Positions 34,648-45,468 of a stretch of 64,000 bases of DNA are shown in pieces. The stretch's first letter is position 1; each line of letters opens with the position of its first letter. The position numbers were made by a program, and so were the translations under genes. The DNA is from Medicago truncatula (lineage: Eukaryota > Streptophyta > Magnoliopsida > Fabales > Fabaceae): assembly GCF_003473485.1 (NCBI RefSeq), contig NC_053042.1, positions 51,857,762 through 51,921,761 on the forward strand. The letters are read 5' to 3'. The notes beneath the pieces are model-generated. The model made no database searches. It had not been told where the DNA came from and saw only the letters and a list, made by a program, of their open reading frames with translations.

Positions 34648-35765
34648 ATGGGGGATTCACAACAAGAAAATAATAGAGGGAAGGGTAAGGATAAAGATGG
34701 CTATGTAGCTTGGACCATGGAGGAAACTAGTGAGTTGTTGTACCTTTTGGTGGATGCTATAAATAGAGGGTTACGTGATGCCAATGGGTCCTTTAGTAAA
34801 CAAAATGTAGAGCGAGCTATCCTTCCTCAGCTCAATGCCAAAACTGAATCACATAAAACTTATAATCATTACTTGAGCCGAATGAAGTGGTTTAGAAATC
34901 AATACAACAAGATGTCAACGTTTATGCGTAACAACTCTGGTTTTGGATGGGATTCCGTTGCGAAGACTTACACGGCTACTGAAGAAGTATGGAATAATTA
35001 CTTAAAGGTGAGCTAAGTTCAAAATCGTTTAAAAGTATGATTGATTTTTATTTTTTTTTTGTAATATTTATAGTATATTAATAGTGAATTTTTTTTGTTT
35101 TTTAGTCCCATCCATCTCACAAAAATCTTCAAGGAAAAAGTATGATTGATTATGATTATTTGAAGATTGTTGTTGGAGGTGGAGTGTCTAGCGGGAATAA
35201 TTCTATAGCATTAGACCCTGAGGATACTGATGCAACGACTTTTGAGCAAGAAAGTGAAAGTTTTGGAATGGAAGATTTTTCATATGATCCCAATAGTGAT
35301 ACATTCATAGCACCAGATAACTATGAACCAGCGTACCAACCTCCATCACCTAACCAACCTACTCCATCACCTAACCAACCTACTCCATCACCCCATTTTT
35401 CTTTAAATTCAGAGGCTCCTATTGAAAAACGAAATCGCCATAAGAGAAATAGATCCGAGTACGAAAGGAGTTCTGGCGTTGTTGGGATCAACAATCAAGG
35501 ACCTGCTATGGAAAACCTTTCTTCTAGCATTGGGACTATCGTTGTGCACTTTGAAAAGATGTCTAACATGATGGAGAAAAGAGAAAAGGATAGAGAGCTG
35601 AAGAATAATATTTGGGATATTATAAAAGATATTCCAAATTTAGATGACAAAACTCGTTTCAAAATTGCTGAATTGATGAAGTCTAAAGCAAATAAGGACC
35701 TCTTCTTGAAGATGTCACCGGAAGACCGCTTGTCTTGGATAAAATTCAAGTTAGGGGACGATTAA
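34648..35765 (+). CDS. Harbinger ORF1: Myb/SANT-like DNA-binding protein
   Basis: Two exons, 34648-35007 and 35106-35765 (donor GTGAGC, acceptor TTTTTTAG), give 339 residues. Residues about 20-110 form a Myb/SANT-like domain (YVAWTMEETSELLYLLVDAI, then YNHYLSRMKWFRNQYNKMST, and SGFGWDSVAKTYTATEEVW), the form seen in plant transposon ORF1 proteins. A conserved follow-on (NLQGKSMIDYDYLKIVVGGG) starts exon 2. A low-complexity Pro-rich stretch (NQPTPSPNQPTPSP) and a basic KKRNRHKRNR-like patch precede a charged helical C-terminus. In characterised Pong/Harbinger systems the Myb-like protein binds transposon ends and helps the transposase enter the nucleus; here that is inferred. The frame is intact. 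The start is the first ATG after a TA-rich leader. Confidence 0.85.
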
Positions 35766-36070
35766 TATTTGGTCATCTGTGTGTTATTTGAACATCTTGA
35801 TTTTGTTGAACTATAGTTTATGGTTTCAATTTTGGTTGTACTTTTGTTAAAGTATTTGGTTTGCTTTTTTTTTTTTGTTTAACTATAATGGTTGTATTTG
35901 GATTGAAGAATTTAGTTCTCTATGTTTTGTGAGACTAATGTGGTTAAAATTTAATTATATTTTCATTATAGTATTTTAAATATGACTTTGCATTGACTCT
36001 TACACTACCTTAAATATTGTCTTATAATCATGGCAATGACATAGAGGACGAAGAAATTGATTATGAAGGA

Positions 36071-37534
36071 ATGAGTGAAGATATAGATACTGAAGCTATA
36101 GATGATGATGATGATGACGAAGATGATGATGATACAGATGATGAAGAAACAGATGAAGAATTGTATGAAGCCATATACATGTATATGATGGCAATTCATG
36201 CTTTAATGCACGTGGTAAATCAGTTTTTGAATATGATGCGTGGTGAACATGTTGAACGTCCATTAACTCGACGACGAATTACAAGTAAGGGATATGACTA
36301 TATACATAAGTCATTGAATGGGGATTCTGAAATCTTTCGACAAGTATATAGAATGTATCCTGATGTATTCCGAAAGTTATGCATGATTATAAGAGAAAAA
36401 ACACCTTTGGTGGATACAAGATTTATTTGTATTGAAGAAATGCTTGCGTCGTTCTTACAGATTGTCGGTCAGAATACTCGATATTGTATAATTAGAAATA
36501 CATTTGGCCGATCACAATTTGCTGCAAGTGAAAATTTTCACAAGATTTTGAAGGCTTTGAACTCAATAGCACCTGATTTGATGGCTAAACCAACCTCAAG
36601 CGTGCCTGCAAAAATAAGGGAAAGCACAAGATTTTATCCTTACTTCAAGGTATGTGATCATTATCTAATTATAAGAGAATTGTAAATATAATCATCTTTA
36701 TTATAATAATATTTTTTTTATGGTTATATATGAATACACTTTTAGGATTGCATTGGAGCTATTGATGGTACGCATATTCCTGCATTGGTAAGAGGACGAG
36801 ATGTAAGCAGTTATCGTGATCGTCATGGAAGGATATCACAAAATGTATTAGCTGCTTGTAATTTTGATTTGGAGTTCATGTACGTTCTCAGCGGGTGGGA
36901 GGGTTCAGCCCATGATTCCAAGTTGCTAAATGATGCTTTGAAAAGGAAGAATGGACTAAAAGTGCCCCACGGTAAGTAATTAATTTTTAAAATATACTGA
37001 TGTTGTTTTTCTTTCACTTTCATACTTATTTTATATGTATTTTAAATTTAATTAGGTAAATATTTTCTGGTGGATTGCGGATTTGCTAATCGACGCAAAT
37101 TTTTAGCTCCACATCGAGGTGTGCGATATCATCTACAAGATTTTGCAGGTCACGGTAATGACCCTGAAAATGAAAAAGAGTTATTCAATCTTCGGCATGC
37201 GTCTTTAAGGAATGTGGTTGAGAGAATATTTGGTATTTTTAAATCGCGTTTCACAATTTTTAAGTCAGCACCTCCATTTTTGTTTAAGACACAAGCAGAA
37301 CTTGTGTTGGCATGTGCAGCACTTCATAACTTTCTTCGCAAAGAATGTCGTTCCGATGAATTTCCAATTGAACCTTCTAACGAGTCTTCATCTTCATCTT
37401 CAATGTTACCTATTCATGAAGACAATAATGATGAACTCAATGTTCAAACACAAGAGCAAGAACGAGAAGATGCTAATATATGGAGGACTAATTTAGGTTT
37501 AGATATGTGGAGAGATGTACAAGGAATACCGTGA
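36071..37534 (+). CDS. Harbinger transposase (HARBI1-like DDE nuclease)
   Basis: Three exons, 36071-36649, 36746-36971 and 37056-37534, join to 427 residues. After an acidic N-terminus (runs of Asp), an HTH-like region (IEEMLASFLQIVGQNTRYCI, then FGRSQFAASENFHKILKAL) precedes the DDE_Tnp_4 core: GAIDGTHIPA (first D), WEGSAHDSKLLNDAL (second D), NVVERIFGIFKSRF (E), then ALHNFLRKEC. All three acidic residues expected for catalysis are present. Splice junctions preserve the family sequence (YFK-DCIGAIDGTH; VPHG-KYFLVDCGF). It would cut and rejoin DNA at the 33717/38000 ends, with ORF1 as partner. The start ATG at 36071 is the first in frame; an upstream exon cannot be excluded. No inactivating change is visible. 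Confidence 0.9.
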
Positions 37535-38028
37535 TACTACTCTAAACGGTGATTCAGTGAATCACATTTCCCTTTTCATATTGGGAGATGCTAATATCTA
37601 AAGATAACCTTGTTTTATCTTTTTGTTATGCAGTTATTTGTTTTTCTCTTTTTGATGTACCGGTACAAGCTCGATTTTGAATCTAGAGATCACTTTGTTT
37701 TGGAAAAAAAAATTATTTGTTTACTATTTCTATCATTCACGGTTGTAAGTTTGTTCTTTTTCCGCTAAAGTTCATTGAATCCTTTGAAATATTAAAATCT
37801 CATAAAATCCTTTGAAATCCTTAAAATTCAGTGTGATAAATCCCATAAAATCCTTTGAAATCCTTAAAAGTCAGTGTGATAAATCCCTTAAAGTCTTTTA
37901 AAATCTCACAGAATCAATACAATCCCACAAAGTCTTTTAAAATCTTAAAGACTTTTTTTGTTAAAAAAGTCTTTTAAAATCCTAATCCAATACACCCCCC
38001 TTAGTGACTTGCAAATAGAGAGAAAATC

Positions 38029-41000
38029 ATGACGAGTGAAGGAAGTTTTGTGCAGCCTGCAATTCCCCGCTTCGATGGTCATTACGATCATTGGAGCATG
38101 TTGATGGAGAATTTTCTAAGATCCAAAGAATATTGGAGCTTAGTAGAGACTGGTTATGCAGAACCAGAACAAGCTGTGACAGATGCAGAAAGAAGAAGGC
38201 TAGATGAGTTGAAGTTGAAGGACTTGAAATGCAAGAACTATTTGTTCCAGGCCATAGATCGTACCATCCTGGAGACAATTCTTCAGAAGAACACTTCAAA
38301 GCAAATTTGGGACTCTATGAAGAAAAAGTATGAAGGAAATGCAAGAGTAAAGCGGTTACACCTTCAAGCTCTTCGCAAAGAGTTTGAGACATTGGAGATG
38401 AAATCTGGTGAGAATGTTTCTGATTATTTCTCCAGAGTCATGTCAGTAGCCAATAGAATGAAGGTGTATGGTGAACAATTGGTAGATACTACAATTGTGG
38501 AGAAAATACTTCGATCCTTAACAGAGAAATACAATTACATTGTTTGCTCTATTGAGGAGTCGAAGGATATTGATGTTATGTCCGTCGATGAGCTGCAAAG
38601 TTCATTAATTGTTCACGAGCAGAAGTTTCATAAGCATGATACGGAAGAACAAGCCTTGAAGATAACACATGAGAATAGATCAGGAGGAGGAGGAAGAGGT
38701 CGTGGCCGAGGATCATTCAGAGGAAGAGGCAGAGGACGTCAAGCCTTCGACAGGTCCATCGTTGAGTGCTACAAATGTCACAAGCTTGGACACTTTCAAT
38801 ATGAGTGTCCTAGTTTAGGCAAAGAAGCTAATTATGCTGAGCTTGATAATAATGAAGAAATGTTGCTGATGTCATATGTGGATCATAATGAAGCAAAAAG
38901 AGAGGATGTGTGGTTTCTGGATTCAGGATGCAGCAATCATATGTGCGGAGACAAAACGTTGTTTAGTGATCTAAACGAAAGCTTTACACAAATGGTGAAA
39001 TTGGGAAATAATTCAAGCATGTCAGTAAGAGGAAAAGGAAATGTAAGGCTGTTAGTAAGCGGTGTTGTTCATGTAGTCACAGAGGTGTTTTATGTGCCGG
39101 AGTTAAGGAATAACTTATTGAGCATTGGTCAGCTACAACAAAAAGGATTATCAATTGTTATTCAAAATGATAAGTGTCGAATTTACCATCCGGTGAAAGG
39201 ATTAATTATCCAAACAGAAATGACATCTAATAGGATGTTTTTTCTGTTAGCTATGTGTCAACCAAGAAGGGAAGCTTGTTTCCATACAACCTCTCAAGAC
39301 TTGTCTCACCTCTGGCACCGTAGATTTGGTCATTTGAGCTATAAAGGCCTAAGAACACTCCAATTCAAGAAAATGGTTCATGGTCTGCCTCAATTCTCTG
39401 CTTCCTCGACAATATGCACATCATGTATGGTAGGAAAGCAACACCGTAATCCGTTTCCAAAGAAAAGTCATTGGAGAGCATCACAAAAGCTTCAACTAAT
39501 TCATGCTGACTTGTGCGGTCCGATCACTCCCATATCAAATGGCAGCAAAAGGTACTTAATCAGTTTTATTGATGACTTTACTCGAAAAGTTTGGATTTAT
39601 TTTTTGGTAGAGAAATCTGATGCATTCAATACTTTTAAACATTTTAAAAGTCTTGTTGAGAAAGAAACTGAGAGTTGCATCAAGTGTCTACGTACTGATC
39701 GAGGAGGGGAGTTCACCTCAAATGAATTTAACTTGTTTTGTAAAGAAAACGGGATCAGGAGGCAGTTGACGGCTGCATACACTCCACAACAAAATGGTGT
39801 TGCGGAAAGAAAAAATAGAACTGTTATGAATATGGTGAGGAGCTTGCTAGCAGAGAAAAATATTCCTAAGAATTTTTGGCCAGAAGCTGTGAATTGGGCT
39901 GTTCATGTTTTAAATCGCAGTCCTACCTTAGCTGTAAAACACATGACTCCAGAAGAGGCTTGGAGTGGAATTAAGCCTTCTGTTGAACATTTCCGTGTTT
40001 TTGGATGTGTCTCACATGTACATGTACCTGACACCAAGAGAAAGAAATTAGAAGACAAAAGTTTTACTTGTGTGCTGTTGGGAATTAGCGAAGAATCCAA
40101 AGCCTATAAGCTTTATGATCCGATATCAAAAAGGATAGTGGTTAGCCGAGATGTTAAGTTTGAAGAAGATAAATCATGGGACTGGAACAATAGTGACAAG
40201 GAGTTAATTGCAGCTGACTTAGAGTGGGGTGAAGATGAAGGAGAAGTTGTTAGAAACAATGAAAATCATGAAGACGTTGAAGGTGATAGTGATGTTGAAG
40301 AAGTGGAGATAAATTCCTCAAGTGATTTGAATGATGTAAGCTCACCTAGTTCGAGTGAAGGGAGACATAGAAGAAGACCAGGTTGGATGGATGATTATGA
40401 GAGTGGAGAAGGTCTTTCTCAAGAAGATGAGGCTAATATGGTGTTGTTTGCAACTGCTGATCCTGTGCATTTTGAAGAGGCGGTGAAAAGTCAGAAGTGG
40501 AGAGTAGCTATGGATGATGAGATTAAAGCAATTGAAAAGAATGAAACTTGGGTTTTGACTGATCTTCCAGCACATGCCAAAAAGATTGGTGTCAAGTGGG
40601 TTTACAAAACAAAACTCAACGAAAATGGAGAGCTAGACAAGTACAAAGCACGTCTGGTAGCTAAAGGCTATGCACAACAGTATGGAGTCGACTACACTGA
40701 AGTATTTGCACCTGTGGCAAGAATGGATACAGTTCGAATGATTGTTGCTCTTGCTGCTCAAAGAGGCTGGGTAGTATACCAACTAGATGTAAAGTCAGCG
40801 TTTCTGCACGGTGAACTGAATGAGGACGTGTTTGTGGAGCAGCCGAAGGGATATGAGAAGAAAGGTAGTCCAAACAAGGTCTATAAGTTGAAAAAGGCTT
40901 TATATGGGCTTAAACAAGCTCCACGATCCTGGTTCAGCCGAATAGAATCTTATTTTGTGAAGGAAGGATTTGAAAAATGTCATAGTGAGCACACTTTGTT

Positions 41001-42000
41001 TGTGAAAGTCAGTAAAGAAGGTAAAATTCTGATTGTTAGTATTTATGTTGACGATCTTATTTTTACTGGGAATGATGAGTCTATGTTTGAAGATTTTAAA
41101 AATTCAATGATGCATGAATTTGATATGTCCGATCTTGGAAGGATGAGATACTTTCTTGGTATTGAAGTATTGCAAAGAGATGATGGAATTTATATTTGTC
41201 AAAGGAAGTATGCCATGAAAGTGTTGAGAAGATTTGGAATGGAAGAGAGCAATTCTGTGCATAATCCTATTGTCCCAGGATTTCGAGTTTGCAAAGATAC
41301 TGATGGAGTTAAGGTGGATGCAACTTTCTTCAAACAAATGGTAGGTAGCTTGATGTACTTGACAGCTACTCGACCTGACTTAATGTTTGTGGTTAGTCTC
41401 GTTAGTCGATACATGGAGCAGCCAACCGAGTTGCATTTACAAGTAGTAAAAAGAGTGTTGAGGTATTTGAAGGGTACATCAGATTTTGGAATTTTCTACA
41501 AGAAGGGAGGGAGTGATGATTTGGTGGCTTATGCTGATAGTGATTATGCTGGTGATTTAGAGGACAGAAAAAGTACATCAGGATATGTTTTTTTGATGAG
41601 CTCAGGTGTTGTTTCATGGTCATCTAAGAAGCAACCTATTGTTACCCTTTCAACAACTGAAGCAGAGTTTGTGGCTGCTGCATACTGTGCCAGTCAAGTT
41701 GTTTGGATGAGGAGGATCATGGAAAAACTTGGTCACTCCCAAAGTGGCAGTACTGTCATGTTTTGTGACAATAGTTCGACAATCAAACTGTCTAAGAATC
41801 CTGTGTTACACGGTCGCTGCAAGCACATAGATGTTCGTTTCCATTTCTTGCGTGATCTTACAAAAGATGGAATTGTGGAGTTAGTTTTCTGTGGAACTAG
41901 AGAGCAAATAGCAGATGTGATGACCAAACCTCTCAAGTTGGATATTTTTCTTAAGCTGCGAAGTTTGATGGGAGTCTGTCAAATTCCAGAAGTAAACTGA
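38029..42000 (+). CDS. Copia gag-pol polyprotein, 1,323 residues, intact
   Basis: One open frame. Order: Gag (from MTSEGSFVQPAIPRFDGHYD), RGRGRG-rich basic stretch, CCHC zinc knuckle (CYKCHKLGHFQYEC, near residue 247), aspartic protease (FLDSGCSNHM, near 297), zinc-binding pre-integrase region (LWHRRFGHLSYKGLRTL, near 427), integrase core (HADLCGPITP, RTDRGGEF, PQQNGVAERKNRT), reverse transcriptase (TWVLTDLP, YQLDVKSAFLHGEL, YVDDLIFTG near 1005) and RNase H (YADSDYAGDLEDRKSTSGY, TLSTTEAEF). Integrase before reverse transcriptase is the copia order. Length and absence of stops suggest a recently inserted, possibly functional copy; the 4.3-kb insertion in its leader may hinder expression or packaging. 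Confidence 0.95.
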   Translation: MTSEGSFVQPAIPRFDGHYDHWSMLMENFLRSKEYWSLVETGYAEPEQAVTDAERRRLDELKLKDLKCKNYLFQAIDRTILETILQKNTSKQIWDSMKKKYEGNARVKRLHLQALRKEFETLEMKSGENVSDYFSRVMSVANRMKVYGEQLVDTTIVEKILRSLTEKYNYIVCSIEESKDIDVMSVDELQSSLIVHEQKFHKHDTEEQALKITHENRSGGGGRGRGRGSFRGRGRGRQAFDRSIVECYKCHKLGHFQYECPSLGKEANYAELDNNEEMLLMSYVDHNEAKREDVWFLDSGCSNHMCGDKTLFSDLNESFTQMVKLGNNSSMSVRGKGNVRLLVSGVVHVVTEVFYVPELRNNLLSIGQLQQKGLSIVIQNDKCRIYHPVKGLIIQTEMTSNRMFFLLAMCQPRREACFHTTSQDLSHLWHRRFGHLSYKGLRTLQFKKMVHGLPQFSASSTICTSCMVGKQHRNPFPKKSHWRASQKLQLIHADLCGPITPISNGSKRYLISFIDDFTRKVWIYFLVEKSDAFNTFKHFKSLVEKETESCIKCLRTDRGGEFTSNEFNLFCKENGIRRQLTAAYTPQQNGVAERKNRTVMNMVRSLLAEKNIPKNFWPEAVNWAVHVLNRSPTLAVKHMTPEEAWSGIKPSVEHFRVFGCVSHVHVPDTKRKKLEDKSFTCVLLGISEESKAYKLYDPISKRIVVSRDVKFEEDKSWDWNNSDKELIAADLEWGEDEGEVVRNNENHEDVEGDSDVEEVEINSSSDLNDVSSPSSSEGRHRRRPGWMDDYESGEGLSQEDEANMVLFATADPVHFEEAVKSQKWRVAMDDEIKAIEKNETWVLTDLPAHAKKIGVKWVYKTKLNENGELDKYKARLVAKGYAQQYGVDYTEVFAPVARMDTVRMIVALAAQRGWVVYQLDVKSAFLHGELNEDVFVEQPKGYEKKGSPNKVYKLKKALYGLKQAPRSWFSRIESYFVKEGFEKCHSEHTLFVKVSKEGKILIVSIYVDDLIFTGNDESMFEDFKNSMMHEFDMSDLGRMRYFLGIEVLQRDDGIYICQRKYAMKVLRRFGMEESNSVHNPIVPGFRVCKDTDGVKVDATFFKQMVGSLMYLTATRPDLMFVVSLVSRYMEQPTELHLQVVKRVLRYLKGTSDFGIFYKKGGSDDLVAYADSDYAGDLEDRKSTSGYVFLMSSGVVSWSSKKQPIVTLSTTEAEFVAAAYCASQVVWMRRIMEKLGHSQSGSTVMFCDNSSTIKLSKNPVLHGRCKHIDVRFHFLRDLTKDGIVELVFCGTREQIADVMTKPLKLDIFLKLRSLMGVCQIPEVN

Positions 42001-42010
42001 CAGCTCAGTT

Positions 42011-42022
42011 TAGGGGAGGGAA
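42011..42022 (+). other. Polypurine tract of copia element
   Basis: TAGGGGAGGGAA directly before the 3' LTR, the expected plus-strand primer site. Confidence 0.85.
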
Positions 42023-42241
42023 TGATGAGATATTTTATATTTTGCTTGAGTTTGTTTTTGTTAGAATAATCCCTATTAACTAGGGAAGTAGCAGTAGGTT
42101 GTTATTTGACTCATTCTTAGTTTTGATTGCCACTATTAAGTTAAGCATGTACGTGGCTTAGTTGTTGCTATTTCTTAGGACTGTACTGGCTATTTAATAG
42201 CTACTATTATTTCCATTCAATAAAACAAGTCATTCCCAACA
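42023..42241 (+). repeat. 3' LTR of copia element
   Basis: Same 219 bp as the 5' LTR; followed by the GAACT target duplication. Confidence 0.95.
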
Positions 42242-42246
42242 GAACT

Positions 42247-43165
42247 TTCATATAATCAAAGGCCTTTCCATATCATGAATATTAATCCTTTCCATATCAT
42301 GAATTTCGGACAAATAACATGAAAAACAAAGCAAATTTCTGAAACATGTGCTGAAATTCTTCAGACCATGAACCCAACATATTACACCAAATTACCTCCA
42401 TAAAATTCACAAAATCTAAAAGACAATCACCTATCAATAGATACAAACAAACTAAGTAAGGCCATAACAACCAAAATCTGAATTGTAACATCAAAGAATT
42501 CACTCACAGTATCAAAGAAGCTTTCATCTTATATCATTTGTATCAAAGAAGCTTTCATCTATATCATTTTTATCCATATCACGTAACAAAGAACTTTCCT
42601 ATAACATGGAATAAAACAACGAATTAGGCAAAAACCATTTAAACATCACACCAAATCACCATAATCAACATGCATGCATGAGAAAGGGTCACATTATAAC
42701 CTTATTCCAACACACAAAATCACAAAACAACAAAACAAACCAACAAACTCATAATCACAAAACAACAAATCCATAAACCCAAACCGATTGGATTAAATCT
42801 AATGCAATTTTTATTAGACTGTGAGAAGAGTGTCATGGATCAAATTAGGTCTTCACTCAAAATTCTTCAATATCAAGCAAAAAAATTCATTGGTGTTTTC
42901 TTATGGCACTCTTATCTCTTTCAAATACACTATTGAATTTCAGATTTTATTTTATGAAAAGCACAAGATACTCCCTCTCCGCACATTTTTTTTGGATTTT
43001 ACAATCCAAAAGTAAAACGCGCGAGAAGCTTGGAGGTGACGAAAAATTCGCAAATTCATTATCATAAAATTTGTTTAGAAGTGTCTCTAAAATTTCACAA
43101 ATTCATTATCATAAAAATCTCTCTAAAATGAAATAAAATGAAAAAAAGGATCATGTGTCTCTAAC
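42247..43165. other. Stretch between copia and the next putative exon
   Basis: Repeated phrases such as CATATCATGAAT (42271, 42293) and CAAAGAAGCTTTCATCT (42506, 42543) resemble the DNA left of copia (33340-33430), as expected if copia split one intron or spacer. No gene seen. Confidence 0.4.
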
Positions 43166-43345
43166 CTGTTGCATGACAAAGGGAGCTACAAAACCATTGG
43201 TATTCATGTTACTGTGAAGAAGTGTTTCATAAGGCACAAAATTCATCTCTTGTAAACATTCATAGCTATCATCATCATCATCATAAACCCTGTTAATCCC
43301 AGAAGTTCCTTCACCATCTTTTCCTCTACTATTACTCCCCATCAT
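43166..43345 (-). CDS. Putative first coding exon, unidentified gene
   Basis: The minus-strand ATG at 43343-43345 opens 60 codons (MMGSNSRGKDGEGTSGINRV, a run of Asp, then NFVPYETLLHSNMNTNGFVA) ending in CAG before GTTAGAG, a plausible donor. No acceptor partner was found before the copia element. The two exons at 32819-33187, same strand, might belong to it with copia in the intron; phases neither prove nor exclude this. Not recognised. Confidence 0.35.
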
Positions 43346-43849
43346 AAACACAAACCAAGAATTTTTATAGTAATAATCACTTTTATCCTTAGAATCAAAT
43401 TATCCATCAAAGAAACAAAGTAAGCTAGAAGAAAATATCCATATTCAAGAAGTGAAACTGAAAAAAGACACCACCAATCCAAAGATGTTAACCCTATGAT
43501 CCAAAAAATGTAGGAAAAAAAAAAATACCAAAATCAAATCCAGAGAACTGAAAAAATAATCCCTTTTAGGTTAAAAAAGCTACAACAAAAACCATACAAT
43601 GATCATACCTTCTACATTCTATCTATCAGAACCAATTATTCACGAAATTTATCCTTTTAAAAGGTGATTACATGAAAATCCAAACACAATCGAAAAAATA
43701 ACCAAAACATAAGCAAAATCCAGAAAATCAAAACAACTTCTTTTAGAAACATCCAACAAAGACAAAAACAACATGGATTATTTCGAAATCAAAACTTCCA
43801 AAACTGGATTATCTCCCTCATTAGAAACCAAAAATAAAATTCTCCGTAA

Positions 43850-45424
43850 ACAGAGGAAAGAATTATTCTCACAGTTAAATCCATTTAATCATATTTGACA
43901 TCTTTGTCAAGAAAAGTATAAATCTCACATTCTTTGAACAGTTTCGGAAACAATTTACCTTAATCACACATTCCAATACGAAAAAAATTTGTAGCCCTGT
44001 GTATGGCAGATTTCTAAGTTGAAAATTGATAATGAGCTGGGAAGCGTGGTTTACAGGAAGCATTTCACAGACAGTGTCAAGGTGTCCTAAACCACAACTT
44101 TGGAACACTGATAAGATTCTTCAGTTGCAAACTATACAACACTCGTTGGCATACAAATCCTGCAAAACATGTGTGGGTGAATTCTAGAAGGCCATCAATT
44201 TTTAAGTCATCAAATAATCAATTCATGCCTCACCAATTTTAGTCAATTTCACAAACACTTTGTGTGCAGTTTACACCAAGTGAGATTTAATCTCAAAAGA
44301 TTCAATTTTTTCACAAGTTACATGTATAGAAACATCACAAACAAAAACAGAATCACACCAAAAACAAAATCACAAACAATTTCCTAATTGCAAATCAGAT
44401 TCAAAACAACATGAACACAAAATATATACCTCTTTATTCTTATTCTCGGTCATGAGCTTAAGCCTCAAAATCTTCTCCTCTTGCTCCTTATTCCGTGTGA
44501 AGATATCTTGAGAATGAATGATTCAAACTCATAGCTCCTGCAATTGGAATTTGCAGCTATGTGCCTATCAAATGCAGTTATCACCAACAATTTCGGCTTT
44601 AGTAAATGCATCCACGTGTTTATAAAATGAAGTTATCACATACGCAACATACGCATCAAATAGTGAAAGAAATTAATATCAGGTTCAGTAATATAAAAAA
44701 CTAATCAATAAAACTACAAATTCAACACAAAATAGTGAAAAGTAAATATGTATACCTCTACATGGTTGTGTTCTGCCTCAACAACTTTGTGAACCTACAA
44801 CATAATAGAGAAAAATACAATTTAAAATCTCAAAGTACAAATATCAAATATCATATAGCACAAAAATAAGAGTACAAAGTTTCTTTCTAGATTTGCCATC
44901 AATTTTTCATATTGAGACATTTCCTCAAACATAATTTAAGGAAGCAAGTCCACATACCTTTGAGAAAATAATTTGAATTCAACTTGCAATTTTCACCGTC
45001 TGAATCAAAACAAACAACAAAACAACAACTTCATCAACCCAAAAAAAAAAAAAAAATCAAATTCACACAGCTCATCAAAACCGATACAAATTGCCACTAA
45101 AAAACAGAAAATGAAACCTTTTTTCACTCTAAGAACAACAACAGAAATTTAAACAAACACAGTTTTTACATTCAATCAAAATTTTCAAATTACAATTGAT
45201 GAACACAAAACCTAAACAATAAACAACAAAACAAATCAGTTTAAATTGAAGCTGAAAATCAGGGTTTCAAAACCAAAAAAAAACCTGAAAATTGGTTTCA
45301 AAACCAAATCCTAGGTTTAAATTGAAAAGTTTAAGAAGAAACTCACCTGATTGAAAGATTGAATGAAGGATTTGAGAAGAATTGAAGCTGCATGCAAGAG
45401 GAATGAAGGAGTTGAAATGCGCAT
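43850..45424 (-). ncRNA. Possible spliced minus-strand transcription unit with poor coding capacity
   Basis: Splice-like borders define candidate exons: 45424-45347 (ATG CGC..CAG before GTGAGT), about 45000-44957 (after TTGATTCAG, before GTATGTG), 44796-44758 (after TTGTAG, before GTATAC), about 44537-44430 (after TTGCAG, before GTATAT), and a start near 44160 after TTTTGCAG. Joined, the first frame stops soon after exon 2. Short pieces such as RNKEQEEKILRLKLM and HKVVEAEHNHVE look coiled-coil-like but are in no continuous frame. It may be a long 5' leader of the exon at 43345, a decayed gene or a non-coding transcript. Entirely inferred from splice-like signals. Confidence 0.25.
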
Positions 45425-45468
45425 GAAGTTGATGTATTTATTAAAAATATGAAAATAAATTTAAAATT

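Larger units (their letters stand above)
33717..38000 (+). mobile_element. PIF/Harbinger transposon, complete, inserted in the copia leader
   Basis: Terminal inverted repeats GGGGGTGTATTG (left) and CAATACACCCCCC (right), with TTA duplicated at 33714-33716 and 38001-38003. It carries two plus-strand genes: a Myb/SANT-like protein and a DDE transposase, the usual two-protein set of PIF/Harbinger elements. Removing it together with one TTA restores a normal copia leader (GTTGCAGACTTAGTGACTT). The left subterminal region has several GTATTCAA(T)CAAGA repeats (33782-33935); the right one has repeated AAATCC..AAAATCC motifs. 4,284 bp. Confidence 0.92.
33437..42241 (+). mobile_element. Full-length Ty1-copia LTR retrotransposon (hosting a Harbinger element)
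   Basis: LTRs of 219 bp at 33437-33655 and 42023-42241 (TGATGAGATA..CCCAACA), a primer-binding site, gag-pol, and a polypurine tract in the correct order. The 5-bp target duplication GAACT is at 33432-33436 and 42242-42246. By eye the two LTRs show no difference. Without the nested 4.3-kb transposon it would be about 4.5 kb, a normal copia size. Reverse transcription runs in the cytoplasm in virus-like particles; integration is by its own integrase. Confidence 0.95.

Noticed and set aside
36005..36199. Minus-strand frame rich in Ile and Phe opposite the transposase start
   Set aside because: Mirror of the Asp-rich GATGAT coding run of the transposase.
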